A DNA stretch of 64,000 bases from Novosphingobium sp. (GTDB lineage Bacteria; Pseudomonadota; Alphaproteobacteria; Sphingomonadales; Sphingomonadaceae), in contig JAPLPG010000239.1 of the NCBI GenBank assembly GCA_026400375.1, positions 52,134-116,133 of the forward strand, read 5' to 3'. Under the pieces are notes generated by a model. That model was not told where the DNA came from. It was given only the letters and a program-made list of their open reading frames with translations, and did not search any database. The stretch's first letter is position 1. Every line of letters starts with the position of its first letter. Position numbers and translations under genes: made by a program. Positions 15,811 through 24,900 of this stretch are shown here, in pieces.

Positions 15811-16308
15811 ATGATCAAGACATCCTTCAATGCCAGCGCCGCGCAGGCAGCCGTACGCAATGCCATCGCGCAGATGAAGGACGCCACCCCGCTGTTCCAG
15901 GAGATCGTGGAATACATGATACAGGCGACGCGCGAGCGGTTCGTCACAGGCACCGGGCCGGATGGCAAGAAGTGGGCGGCCAAGAAGCAAAGCACGCTCG
16001 ATCGGTACAAGCGCCTTGGATACGGCAATCTCAACAAGGCGCTGATCGGGCCGGGACGTTCGCTTTCGCGGCAGGTGATCGGCGCGGCCAGCGCAAAGGG
16101 CGCGGTGATCGGATCGAACATGATCTATTCGCGGGTCATGCAGGAAGGAGCTGAAAAAGGCGCGTTCGGCACGGACAGGCGGGGGAACCCGCTGCCTTGG
16201 GGCAGAATTCCGGCGCGCGTCTGGCTGGGTGTTTCAGCCAAAGATGAGCGGCAGATCATTGCAATCAGTGGCGAGTATCTGGAGCAGGCGCTGGACACGG
16301 GGGCATAA
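15811..16308 (+). CDS. virion morphogenesis protein, Mu gpG-like
   Basis: A 165-residue protein of the phage virion morphogenesis family: FQEIVEYMIQATRERFVTGTGPDGKKWAAKKQSTLDRY, then RIPARVWLGVSAKDERQII at the C-terminus. In Mu gpG acts in head-tail joining. ATG 15811 is preceded by GGGGAG at 15795-15800. It is the last gene before a terminator, so it closes this transcription unit. Confidence 0.88.
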   Translation: MIKTSFNASAAQAAVRNAIAQMKDATPLFQEIVEYMIQATRERFVTGTGPDGKKWAAKKQSTLDRYKRLGYGNLNKALIGPGRSLSRQVIGAASAKGAVIGSNMIYSRVMQEGAEKGAFGTDRRGNPLPWGRIPARVWLGVSAKDERQIIAISGEYLEQALDTGA

Positions 16309-16379
16309 CCTCAGGGTCTTGACCTTCGCGGGTCATCACGCCATCACGCTTTCTGAGGCCTGATCCCGCCTCATTTCTT

Positions 16380-16404
16380 GCCCGCTTCGGCGGGCATATT
16401 TTTT
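16380..16404 (+). terminator. intrinsic terminator before protease/scaffold gene
   Basis: The stem GCCCGC-TTCG-GCGGGC is followed by ATA and six T. It is identical over 27 bases to the terminator at 6612. It lies 28 bases before the protease start, marking a new transcription unit as at PI in Mu. Confidence 0.87.
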
Positions 16405-16432
16405 GCGCTGCGGCGGGGGCACACCCTTTCCG

Positions 16433-17404
16433 ATGAAGCGCAAAACCTCTCTCGTTCAGGCTCTGTGTTCGGCACTTTCGGTGCCGACGGGCGATGGTGT
16501 TCCCGAATGGGTTCACCTGCTGCCAGCAGGGTCGGTGCGCACCGTTGACGGGCGTGGCCCGTATACCGTGAAGTCTTTGCAGGCGATTGCCACTGCATCG
16601 CTGCCCGCAGGTGGCAAGCTGCCGATCGACGAATGCCACGCCATCGACCGCGCGCAGCCGCTGGGCATGTCTGCCCCGGCGCGTGGCTGGATCGTGGAGC
16701 TTCAGGCCCGGCAGGACGGCCTGTGGGGCCGCGTCGAATGGACGCCCACCGGCCAGCAGCTGATGGAAGAGAAGGCCTATGTCGGGATCAGTCCGGCAAT
16801 CCTGCACACGCAGGGTGGCGAAGTCCTCCAGTTGCTGCGCGCCAGCCTTACCAACACCCCAAACCTTCAGGGCCTGGTGTCCCTGCATTCGGAGGAAGTC
16901 CACATGGATTGGCGAACAAAGCTGATCGAGCTGCTCGGGCTCGACAGCGGTGCCGACGACGCTGCTATTGAAGCGGCGCTCAAGGCCAAGATGGCAAGTG
17001 TTTCTGAGCATTCGCAGAACCTGCTCAGCCACCCGACGGTGGTTGCGCTGCAGTCGCAACTCACCGACGTTACCACCCAGCTCAACACGATCCGCGAAGA
17101 CAGCCAGCGCAATGCCGCCACTGCCTTTGTCGATGCGGCGATCGCAGCCGGGCGCGTGGGCGTGAAGCCGCTGCGCGAGGACTATATCTCGATGCACATG
17201 CAGGACCCGGAGCGGGCCAAGCGCATGATCGAGGGGCTGCCCGCCGTCGCGGGAACGGTGAGCGGCGATGTCGCTACCGATCCTGCCGTCAACAAGGGCG
17301 GTCTGGGTGCGGAGGATCGTCTCGTCATGTCGCTCTTCAGCGTCAGCGAGGAAGACTACCGGAAGGGGCTTGGCCTGTCCGGTCTGCAGAAGGAAGCCCT
17401 GTAA
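16433..17404 (+). CDS. head maturation protease with C-terminal scaffold, Mu gpI-like
   Basis: A 323-residue protein. The first about 150 residues match the Mu gpI protease (EWVHLLPAGSVRTVDGRGPYTV, QPLGMSAPARGWIVELQAR, KAYVGISPAILHTQGGEVLQLLRASLTNTPNL). The rest is helical scaffold (LSHPTVVALQSQLTDVTTQLNTI). It would cut the scaffold and capsid precursors during head assembly. No clear SD is seen before ATG 16433, although an internal in-frame start at 16904 has a strong one. The stop abuts the next gene with no gap. Confidence 0.9.
   Translation: MKRKTSLVQALCSALSVPTGDGVPEWVHLLPAGSVRTVDGRGPYTVKSLQAIATASLPAGGKLPIDECHAIDRAQPLGMSAPARGWIVELQARQDGLWGRVEWTPTGQQLMEEKAYVGISPAILHTQGGEVLQLLRASLTNTPNLQGLVSLHSEEVHMDWRTKLIELLGLDSGADDAAIEAALKAKMASVSEHSQNLLSHPTVVALQSQLTDVTTQLNTIREDSQRNAATAFVDAAIAAGRVGVKPLREDYISMHMQDPERAKRMIEGLPAVAGTVSGDVATDPAVNKGGLGAEDRLVMSLFSVSEEDYRKGLGLSGLQKEAL
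16904..17404 (+). CDS. nested capsid scaffold protein, in-frame internal start
   Basis: An internal ATG at 16904, in frame with the protease gene, is preceded by GGAGGAAG at 16891-16898, one of the strongest SD sequences in the window. It would yield 166 residues (MDWRTKLIELLGLDSG onward) without the protease domain. Mu gpI/gpZ and lambda C/Nu3 make scaffold in the same way. Not proven from sequence alone. Confidence 0.72.
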   Translation: MDWRTKLIELLGLDSGADDAAIEAALKAKMASVSEHSQNLLSHPTVVALQSQLTDVTTQLNTIREDSQRNAATAFVDAAIAAGRVGVKPLREDYISMHMQDPERAKRMIEGLPAVAGTVSGDVATDPAVNKGGLGAEDRLVMSLFSVSEEDYRKGLGLSGLQKEAL

Positions 17405-17815
17405 ATGGTTGCTCTCGCCGCAGCGCGCAACACGCCCGAAAAGGTCGGGTCTGAGCGCGCCATTCCGCTCACCGCCAATGCCAAGGTCTATCAGGGCGGC
17501 ATGGTGCAAATCTCCGCAGCTGGTTTCGGCGTGGCTGCCGCAGCCGCAGCCGCCAACGTGACGGTGGGTGTTGCCCGCGAAAGCGTCGATAACACGGGCG
17601 GTGCCAACGGGGCCGTCTCGGTCAAGACGCGCCGGGGCATCTATCGCTTCGGCAATTCGGCTGCCGGTGACCTGATCGCCCGGAGCGAGATCGGCAAGCA
17701 GGTCTACGTCGTGGACGATCAGACCGTCGCCAAGACCAACAATGCCGGTGCGCGCCCCGTGGCTGGCATCTGCTTCGACGTGGACGCCCAGGGCGTCTGG
17801 GTCGAGTTCCTTTAA
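17405..17815 (+). CDS. capsid decoration-like protein
   Basis: A 136-residue beta-rich protein starting right after the protease stop. The sequence (ERAIPLTANAKVYQGGMVQISAAGFGVAAAAAAANVTVGVARESVD, then VSVKTRRGIYRFGNS) has the layout of small head-stabilising proteins encoded between scaffold and major capsid genes. It probably coats the capsid surface. Assigned by position and layout more than by motif. Confidence 0.68.
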   Translation: MVALAAARNTPEKVGSERAIPLTANAKVYQGGMVQISAAGFGVAAAAAAANVTVGVARESVDNTGGANGAVSVKTRRGIYRFGNSAAGDLIARSEIGKQVYVVDDQTVAKTNNAGARPVAGICFDVDAQGVWVEFL

Positions 17816-17827
17816 GGAAAGCCTGAC

Positions 17828-18727
17828 ATGATCATTTCGACCGATAACCTGAACAAGCTGCGGGTCGGCTTCAACACGGCCTATCGCCGCGTGCTTGGCC
17901 AAGCGACCGCAATGTCGCCGATGGTTTCCACCCGCGTGCCCGCAACCCAGAAGAGCCAGACCTATGGCTGGCTGGGCAAGCTGCCAAACGTGCGCGAATG
18001 GATCGGCGCGCGCATCGTCCAGAACATCTCTGAAGGTGATTACACCATCAAAGAGCGCCCGTGGGAACTGACCATCGGCGTGGACCGCGACGACATCGAG
18101 ACGGACAACCTCGGTCAGTACAATGCGCTGTTCGAAGAAATGGGCAACTCGACCGGTGGCCATATCGAGATGCTGGTTTTTTCGGCGCTGGCGGCGGGTT
18201 TCACCACCAACTGTTATGACGGGCAGTTCTACTTCGACACGGATCACCCGATCCTGGACAAGGATGGCAACCCGACGACATTTGCCAACACCGATGGCGG
18301 CGCAGGCACGGCGTGGTATTTGCTGGATGTCAGCCGTTCGCTGAAGCCGATCATCCTGCAGGTGCGCAAGGACTTCGGCGATATCGTGGCGAAGGACAGG
18401 GTTACCGACGACAATGTCTTCGACCTGAACGAATTCCGTTATGGCATCGATGCCCGCATGAACGTGGGCTACAGTTTCCCTCAGCTTGCGTGGGGCTCGA
18501 AGCAGACGCTGAACGCAGCGAACTTTGCCATCGCCAAGGCGGCGCTCGGCAACATGAAGGGCGATTATGGCCGTCCTCTCGGCCTTGGGCAGAAGCTTCT
18601 GCTCGTCGTGCCTCCCAGCCTTGAAACGGCAGGGCGCACCATCCTGAAGTCGGCGCTGGTCAACGGCGGCGAAAGCAACCCCTGGGCGGGTTCGGCTGAA
18701 TTGGCCGTTATCCCCTGGCTGGCCTGA
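17828..18727 (+). CDS. major capsid protein, Mu gpT-like
   Basis: A 299-residue major head subunit, HK97-like fold by family. The gpT signature is at the N-terminus (LNKLRVGFNTAYRRVLGQA, then YGWLGKLPNVREWIGARIV) with the ERPWELTIGVDRDDIETDNLG block. AAGGAAA at 17815-17821 is the SD. It follows protease, scaffold and decoration genes as expected. Confidence 0.95.
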   Translation: MIISTDNLNKLRVGFNTAYRRVLGQATAMSPMVSTRVPATQKSQTYGWLGKLPNVREWIGARIVQNISEGDYTIKERPWELTIGVDRDDIETDNLGQYNALFEEMGNSTGGHIEMLVFSALAAGFTTNCYDGQFYFDTDHPILDKDGNPTTFANTDGGAGTAWYLLDVSRSLKPIILQVRKDFGDIVAKDRVTDDNVFDLNEFRYGIDARMNVGYSFPQLAWGSKQTLNAANFAIAKAALGNMKGDYGRPLGLGQKLLLVVPPSLETAGRTILKSALVNGGESNPWAGSAELAVIPWLA

Positions 18728-18739
18728 GGGAACTGAGCG

Positions 18740-19204
18740 ATGGCTACCAGAAAGAAGGGTGCTGCCGGTGTTGCACCGGCAGCTGCCTCCAGCGCAGAAG
18801 CGCCAGCATCTACTGAAGCTGCGGCACCGCTCATCCTGTCTGGCGAGGCTGCGACAGGCGACATTCAAGCCGCGATCGATGCTGCGAAGGCAGGCAGCGG
18901 CGAGGTGATCTTTGCCCAGCAGCCGGGCCAGATCGCGTCGGTGCTGGAGGCCCCGGTGCTCGACATTGGTGCGCCCGAAGGTGGCGTGACGGCTAGCACG
19001 GAGTTGCTGGCAGACGGGTATCCGGCTGATATCGAACTGGGCGGGCGCACAGTCATGGTCATGGCACGCGCCGAGCGCGGGCGTTGGCGCATTGGACGCC
19101 ATTTCACGCGCACCCCACAGCCGGTGAAAATCGATGAGCTGACTGAGGACGAGGTCGGGCGGTTGCTGGCCGATCCCGAGCTGCTCGTCAGCCTTGACGA
19201 CTGA
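18740..19204 (+). CDS. Mu gp35 / HI1506-like protein
   Basis: A 154-residue protein. The N-terminal half is Ala/Ser-rich and low complexity. The C-terminal half holds the conserved piece RGRWRIGRHFTRTPQPVKIDELTEDEVGRLLADPELLV, which matches HI1506-related Mu-like proteins encoded after the capsid gene. Function is unknown; a role in head completion is likely by position. Confidence 0.78.
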   Translation: MATRKKGAAGVAPAAASSAEAPASTEAAAPLILSGEAATGDIQAAIDAAKAGSGEVIFAQQPGQIASVLEAPVLDIGAPEGGVTASTELLADGYPADIELGGRTVMVMARAERGRWRIGRHFTRTPQPVKIDELTEDEVGRLLADPELLVSLDD

Positions 19205-19229
19205 CCGCCAGGGATAGGGTTAGCAGCCA

Positions 19230-19658
19230 GTGAGCTACGCCACGCAAGCACTGCTGGTTGATCGGTTCGGGGAGCGCCTGCTGTTGCAGGTGGCCGACCG
19301 GGCCGATCCGGCTGCGGGTGCGATCGACGCTGACGTGGTGGACCGTGCACTGGCCGATACCGATGCCGTGATCGATGGCTATCTGGCGGGGCGCTATGTC
19401 TTGCCGCTGGCAAGTACGCCGCCGCTGCTGGTTGATCTGGCCTGCGCGATCGCGATCTACAAGCTGCACATATATGAGCCGGAAAAGAAGATCGCCGACG
19501 ATTACAAGGACGCGATCGCCACTTTGACGAAGATTTCAACCGGCACGGTGAAGCTGCCGGTCGCAGGGGTGGAGCCTGCTGGCGCTGGCAGCGCCGGTGT
19601 GGTGACGACCGACCGGGAGCGGGACTTCACGCCGGAAAACATGCGGGGCTTCATATGA
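19230..19658 (+). CDS. DUF1320 head-tail connector protein, Mu gp36-like
   Basis: A 142-residue helical protein with the DUF1320 pattern: YATQALLVDRFGERLLLQVAD, a DAVIDGYLAGRYVLPL block, and LACAIAIYKLH. These proteins form the connector ring below the portal. GTG start at 19230. The stop overlaps the next ATG. Confidence 0.9.
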   Translation: MSYATQALLVDRFGERLLLQVADRADPAAGAIDADVVDRALADTDAVIDGYLAGRYVLPLASTPPLLVDLACAIAIYKLHIYEPEKKIADDYKDAIATLTKISTGTVKLPVAGVEPAGAGSAGVVTTDRERDFTPENMRGFI

Positions 19659-20095
19659 TCCGGATCGATGAGGTCCGGGCACGTATCGAGGCCAAGGTTC
19701 CGGAGCTGGCGGGCAAGCTGGGCTCTGCCGGGGCGTTCGCGCAGCTGGTCGAGCGCAACCAGATGCCACAGCATGCGGTTGCGGGCTTCGTCCTGCCGGG
19801 CAGTCTGCGGGGCGGCCAGGCAAGCGCCGTGACCGGGTCCTTCAACCAGCACTTTGCCGAGACGGTCATCGTAGTCCTAGCAGCGCGCGTGGCGAACGAT
19901 CCCACAGGCGGGCGGGCCACCGATGAGATCACGCCCCTCGTGCGCAAGGTGATCGAAGGACTTTGCGGTTGGGGCCCCGACGACGCGCCGGGGGTCTTTA
20001 CCCTGGGCAATGGCGAACTGGTCGGCGTGCAGGCCGGGACGCTTGTCTACCAGATCGACTTCACTCTCGATGATCAACTGAGAATCACACCATGA
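19655..20095 (+). CDS. tail terminator-like protein, Mu gp37-like (DUF1834)
   Basis: A 146-residue protein in the gp37 position: GAFAQLVERNQMPQHAVAGFVLPG, NQHFAETVIVVLAARV, DEITPLVRKVIEGLCGW and a final beta strand LVYQIDFTLDDQL. This alternation fits phage tail terminator / neck proteins. It overlaps both neighbours. Confidence 0.82.
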   Translation: MIRIDEVRARIEAKVPELAGKLGSAGAFAQLVERNQMPQHAVAGFVLPGSLRGGQASAVTGSFNQHFAETVIVVLAARVANDPTGGRATDEITPLVRKVIEGLCGWGPDDAPGVFTLGNGELVGVQAGTLVYQIDFTLDDQLRITP

Positions 20096-20250
20096 CCAGG
20101 ACGCAGCCAATGACCAAGGGGGCCGGCGCCGATGCGCCGGAGAAAAACGACGAGGCCAAGCCAGTCGTCGAAGTCACAGAACAGCAGCCCTCGGGAGGCG
20201 GAGCCTTTGTGCGCCTGCCCGACGGCTCACTGAAGCGCGAGGAGGACTGA
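20092..20250 (+). CDS. 52-residue phage protein in gp38 position
   Basis: A short, acidic, probably disordered protein from ATG 20092 (ATGA overlap) to TGA 20248-20250. It ends with FVRLPDGSLKREED. Mu also has a very small gene here, between the terminator and the next tail gene. The end of this frame contains the SD (GAGGAGGA) of the tail tube gene. Function unknown. Confidence 0.6.
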   Translation: MTRTQPMTKGAGADAPEKNDEAKPVVEVTEQQPSGGGAFVRLPDGSLKREED

Positions 20251-20251
20251 C

Positions 20252-21181
20252 ATGGCCAAGTTCTGGAAGTCGAAGACTATCCTGGCGAAGATCGAAGCGG
20301 TCTATGCCACAGATTCCAACCCGACCGGTGCGGCAAATGCCATTCTGGCAGAGGACGTAACCTACACGCCGATGGAAGGCGACTGGATCGAGCGCAACAC
20401 CGATACGCGGTACTTTGGGGCGAAGCCCGGTCTGGGCGCAAATTTCCGCAGCGTGCTGACCTTATCGATCCCGCTGGTCGGATCGGGCGTTCCAGGTACG
20501 GCTCCGGCATGGGGGCCGCTGCTGCGGGCCTGCAACGTGGCCCAGGTCGCTACCCCCGGTGTGAAGGTGGAATACACGCCTGTCACGGACAACGCCGAGT
20601 CAGCGACGCTTTACTTCGACGTGGACGGCACCAAGCACATCATGCTCGGCACGCGCGGCAACGCGGTGATCAAGGTGACAGCTGGCGGCATCCCGATGCT
20701 GACCTTCACGCTCACCAGCCTGTTCACGGTGCCTGCCGAAGCCGCAAAGCCGACGCCGGATTACAGCGGCTTCATTGCCCCGCAGGTGGGCAGCAAGGCC
20801 AACACGCCGACCTTTACGATCGGCGGTGCGGCGATGGTGCTGCGCGAACTGGAGCTTGACCTTGGGCGCGACGTGCAGCCCCGGATGCTGATCGGCCAGG
20901 AACAGATCCTGATCGTGGATGCAAAGGAAACGCTGAAAGCGCAGATTGAGGCTGTGGCGCTGAACGTCTACAACCCGTTCGCCATTGCCATTGCGGGCAC
21001 GCTTCAGGCAATCGCGCTCGTGCATGGCACTGTTGCAGGCCGGATCACCGCAATCGACTTCGGGCAGGCACAACAGAAGCTGCCAACCTATCAGGAACAG
21101 CAGGGCATCCTGGAATGGCCGCTTGAGTTCTCGCCACTGCCTGCGGCGGGGAACGACCAGTGGAAGATCACCCTTAACTGA
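20252..21181 (+). CDS. tail tube protein
   Basis: A 309-residue tail tube subunit of the siphovirus kind: an N-terminal KTILAKIEAVYATDSNPTGAANAILAEDVTYTP block and an immunoglobulin-like C-terminal part. No sheath gene is present, so the tail should be long and non-contractile, unlike Mu. The start has GAGGAGGA seven bases upstream. Tape measure and G/T genes follow. Confidence 0.82.
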   Translation: MAKFWKSKTILAKIEAVYATDSNPTGAANAILAEDVTYTPMEGDWIERNTDTRYFGAKPGLGANFRSVLTLSIPLVGSGVPGTAPAWGPLLRACNVAQVATPGVKVEYTPVTDNAESATLYFDVDGTKHIMLGTRGNAVIKVTAGGIPMLTFTLTSLFTVPAEAAKPTPDYSGFIAPQVGSKANTPTFTIGGAAMVLRELELDLGRDVQPRMLIGQEQILIVDAKETLKAQIEAVALNVYNPFAIAIAGTLQAIALVHGTVAGRITAIDFGQAQQKLPTYQEQQGILEWPLEFSPLPAAGNDQWKITLN

Positions 21182-21194
21182 TCTTCACGACGAT

Positions 21195-21221
21195 CTGAGG
21201 GCGGCCTGAGAGCCGCCTCAG
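21195..21221 (+). other. stem-loop between tail tube and G genes
   Basis: CTGAG(G)GCGGC at 21195-21205 pairs with GCCGCCTCAG at 21212-21221 with one bulged G and a 6-base loop. No T-run follows. It could be a transcript-stabilising or attenuating hairpin that sets the ratio of tube to chaperone. Confidence 0.5.
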
Positions 21222-21247
21222 AAGCCTCTCATCCCTAAGGAATAGTC

Positions 21248-21571
21248 ATGTTCAAGGTTACCACCGCACCGAAGTTCACCCATCCCGTCACTGTTTTCGT
21301 GCCGACGGACGGCGGCCATGTGGAGCAATCGTTCAAGGCGACGTTCCTGGTTGAGGACGTGGAGAAGTTGTCGGGCATCCAGGACGAAGGTGGGCAGAAG
21401 GCGGTGCTGCAGCGCGTGGTGACCCACATGGACGATCTGATCGGCGATGAAGATCAGGCGGTGCCCTATTCCGATGCGCTGCGCGATCAGCTGATCGGCC
21501 TGCCTTATGTGCGGATCGCGTTGTTCCGCACATACCTGGACGCAGTGACCAAGGCCAAGCCGGGAAACTGA
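21248..21571 (+). CDS. tail assembly chaperone G
   Basis: A 107-residue lambda gpG-type chaperone that coats the tape measure during tail assembly. It sits between tail tube and tape measure genes, with AAGGA SD at 21236-21240. Its last sense codons (GGA AAC) belong to a slippery heptamer directly before the TGA. A share of ribosomes should shift -1 and continue into the T frame, giving a G-T fusion of about 233 residues. Confidence 0.85.
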   Translation: MFKVTTAPKFTHPVTVFVPTDGGHVEQSFKATFLVEDVEKLSGIQDEGGQKAVLQRVVTHMDDLIGDEDQAVPYSDALRDQLIGLPYVRIALFRTYLDAVTKAKPGN

Positions 21572-21600
21572 GAGCAGCCGCGCGCCATTGGGCGGGCGGC
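21562..21600 (+). other. -1 programmed frameshift signal (slippery heptamer plus hairpin)
   Basis: GGGAAAC at 21562-21568 reads G GGA AAC in the G frame, the X XXY YYZ form (lambda uses GGGAAAG). The stop TGA is at 21569-21571. Eight bases after the heptamer, GCCGCGCGCC (21577-21586) pairs with GGCGGGCGGC (21591-21600) at 9 of 10 positions around an ATTG tetraloop. Confidence 0.85.
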
Positions 21601-21948
21601 GGGAAGGCAGACCTTTCCAACGCGGCCCGTGAAGCGCGGGAATGGGGCATCCCCGAGGATGTCGTAGCGAAGATCGAAGCGGAGAGCAGAGAGGAAGAAT
21701 TCGAAGTGTGGCCCGACAACTGGGCGACGGTCGAAGCCTTCCTGTTCGTATCGACGCAGTGGCGAGTGATTGAGCGAGGCGGCGGCATGGCACCGGGACA
21801 GACATACTGGATCGGCTTGGACTACGCAGGGGTTGCGGCAGGCCTTGCAGGGGCAGCCATCGATGCCACGCCCGCGCTGTGGCACGGACTGCGCGTGATG
21901 GAAGCTGCCGCGCGAAACACCCTCAACGGCGTGGCGGACAACGACTGA
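21568..21948 (+). CDS. tail assembly chaperone T part, made as G-T fusion
   Basis: The -1 frame relative to G is open from the slippery site to TGA 21946-21948 (126 codons). The first possible start codon is a GTG at 21706, yet the upstream 46 codons look coding (NAAREAREWGIPEDVVAKIEAE), so expression by frameshift is the best reading. The C-terminal part (DNWATVEAFLFVSTQWRV, GGMAPGQTYWIGLDYAGV) matches the DUF1799 / lambda T type, which recruits tail tube subunits. The stop overlaps the tape measure start. Confidence 0.83.
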   Translation: MRAAARHWAGGGKADLSNAAREAREWGIPEDVVAKIEAESREEEFEVWPDNWATVEAFLFVSTQWRVIERGGGMAPGQTYWIGLDYAGVAAGLAGAAIDATPALWHGLRVMEAAARNTLNGVADND

Positions 21949-24900
21949 TGGCGATCAAACTCAACCTGGTATTCGCAGGCGATTCTTCCGGGGCCGAAGC
22001 TGCCCTGGCCAGCGTTGACAAAGGCCTTAACGAAGCTGCCGCCGAAGCCAAGAGGTTGGCCGCAGCGATGGACGCTGCGGACAAGTCGATTGAGCAGCTT
22101 GCGGCGGCACAGACGCGCGCAAAGACTGAAACCGTGGCAGCGAAAGTTGCGCTGAAGGCCGGATCGATCACGGCGCAGGAATACAATGTGCGGCTGCTTG
22201 AAACCAAGACGGCGCTAGCGCTGGTAGAGAGCGGTCACCGGAGTGCGGTCAATGCGCTGAAGCAGGCGCAAAATGCGCTAGGCGGTGCCAAGGTATCCAG
22301 CGGCCAAGCGGCTGCGGGATATCAGAATTTCGGGCGGCAGGTGCAGGACGTCGCCGTCCAGCTTCAAGGCGGTGCGAACCTCGGCACGATCATCTCGCAA
22401 CAGGGCGGGCAGATTGCCGATGCTGTGGCGATGATGGGCGGGCGCGCGGCAGGGTTTGCCAGCTTCATGGCCGGGCCATGGGGCGCGCTGATCACCGTTG
22501 GCACTGGCGTGCTGGTGAACCTCGGCATAGAGGCGGCGAATGCTGGCGCGGAGATGGACAAGGTCAAGTTCGCCAGCAATGCGCTGGGCGATGCTCAGGG
22601 CATCCTTGGTAATGTGCTGGATATCACGACCGGCAAGATCAAGACGCAGAGCAGCGCGCTTATCGCCCTTGCCCGCGCGCAGATCATTGCTGGACAGATC
22701 GAAGCCAAGAAGCGGCAGGCTGAAGCACAATCTGCGATCACTGCGTCTGCGGGCTTCAGGACCGAGTTCGGCGGTGGCCTTGGGGGCGGGTTCAGTGTCA
22801 CACGTCGGCAGGGTGCCGAGGCGCAGGTGGAGAGCAATTTCCGCAACGGGATCATCAATACCGATCAGGCGATCCAGCAGTTGGACCGGTTGCGCAAGGC
22901 GGGATCGATCACCGAGGAAAAGTTCGTCGAAATGGCGCAGGCCTATGCCAACTTCGGCGTGGAGCAGGCCAACCTTGATGTCTTCAAGAGCGCGGAAAAG
23001 CTGCTGAACGGCAAGGGCGGGCGCGAACTTCTGAAACCCGAAAAGAGCAGCACCAAAGGCACGAAGGACGAACTGGGAAAGCTCCAGTCGTTCGCCGATC
23101 AGGTCCGCGCCAAAGTGGCGGGCATCAACGACGAGTTTGCTGAACTGCCGACGCAGGTGGAAAAGAGCAACGCGGCGACGCGCCAGCTCGACCTGATCCT
23201 TGCCAGTGTGGAGAAGCGCAAAGGCCTTTCCCCGGCTGTCGTTACCAAGCTGCGGCAGGAAATCGAAGCGACGCGCGACACGATCGAGAACAGCCTGAAC
23301 AAGCCATTCAACGATTACATCGAGAAAGCACAACAGGCGGCGGAGATCGACAAGCTGCTGTTGGCGGGGCGCGAGGACGAGGCGCGAGCACTGCAGATCG
23401 TGCTGGGCCTGCAGGAGAAGCAAGGCCCGCTGCAGAAAGAGCAGCTTCAGGCCGTGCTGGAGACGGTTCAGAAGCAGCGCGAAATGAGCATGGTGCTGCG
23501 CGATCAGGGGGCGCTGATCGATGCCAATATCAATGCCGTGCGCGATTTTCGCGGGGCGCTGACGGGCACGGTGGCCGACATGCTGCGCGGGCGGCTTTCG
23601 GTGGAGCGCATCCTTGCTTCGATCGGCAACAGCTACATCACCATCATGTCGCAGAAGATCGTCGAAGGCATCTTCGGCGACACGCTGCGCAAGCTTGAGG
23701 CGCAGGCCAGTGGGGCAGACAAGGTGGATGCGGCGGGCAACCGTATTGCCTCATCGCTGGACAAAGGCGGAAAGGCCGTTGAGGACTTTGGCAGCGTGGT
23801 TGCGCGAGTGTCGGCTGAGATCAGCGGCGGACGCACGGGCGGTTCTTCAGTGGGCAGTCTGGCAGAAGCCGCTTCTGGGGCTGCGGGGTCACTGGGCAGC
23901 TTCCTTGACAAGATCACGTCCGGCCTTGTTGAAAAGGTTGCACAGCGTGCGAGCGGCGGCGTGCCCGAGGCGACAGGCGACGAGATCGTTGTGACAGCCA
24001 ACAAGAACCGCAAGGTCGATCTTTCCGGCACGGGCGAGATGCTGATCAATCTGGTCGACCAAAGTCTGCGGCGGTTCGGCATCGTCGTTCCCAAGGTGCT
24101 GACCGAAAGCCTGAAAGGTGTTTTCAGCCGCTTTGAACAGGCATTGCCGAACGCAATGCGCGGTGCGTTCACCGGGGCAGCGGCTTCGAAGCTTATCCTG
24201 GGCAACGGGGGCAGCAGCATCGGCGGTGCGATCGGCGGGGCCATCGGCCAGAAGATGGGCGAGAAGTTCCTGTCATCGGGCCTCGAAAAGGTTGGCGGCA
24301 AGTTGCTGGGCAGCGTGGCCGGCCCCCTTGGCGGCATTGTCGGCGGTATTCTGGGCGGTGCGCTGGGCGGGCTGTTCAAGTCTACCAAGACGGGCGGCGC
24401 ATCGATCGGTTTGGATGCGCAGGGCAACGCGGGCATCACCGGCACAGGCGGCAACAGCGCCGACCTGAAGAAAACTGCATCGGGCTATGCCGGGACGGTG
24501 GTTTCCGCGCTGGACCAGATCGCGCAGGCGCTGGGCGCGGAGCTGGGCAACTTTGCCGTCGCAATCGGCAAGCGTTCATCGGGCTATATCAAGGTGGACT
24601 CTACCGGCAATGTGGGTGCGACCACCGCGAAAAAGCGCGGGGCAAACATCATCTATGACGGCAAGGATGAAGGCGAAGCGATCATGGCCGCGCTGGCCAA
24701 TGCGATCAGCGATGGCGCAATCGCGGGCGTCTCTGCCGCTGTGCAGAAGGCGCTCAAATCCAGCACCGATGTGGACAAGGCGCTGAAGGAAGCCCTGAAG
24801 GTGCAGGACGTGGAGCTGCTGATCGGCGGGATCGGCGCTGAAATGGAGAAGGCGTTCCGTGAATTCGAAAGCCAGGCCAAGGAGCGCCTGCGCATCGGGC

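Noticed and set aside
16265..19102. Minus-strand open frame of 945 codons across protease, decoration and capsid genes
   Set aside because: It is antisense to well-recognised head genes, is His/Arg/Ala-rich and has no domain. Long antisense frames are expected at this GC content.
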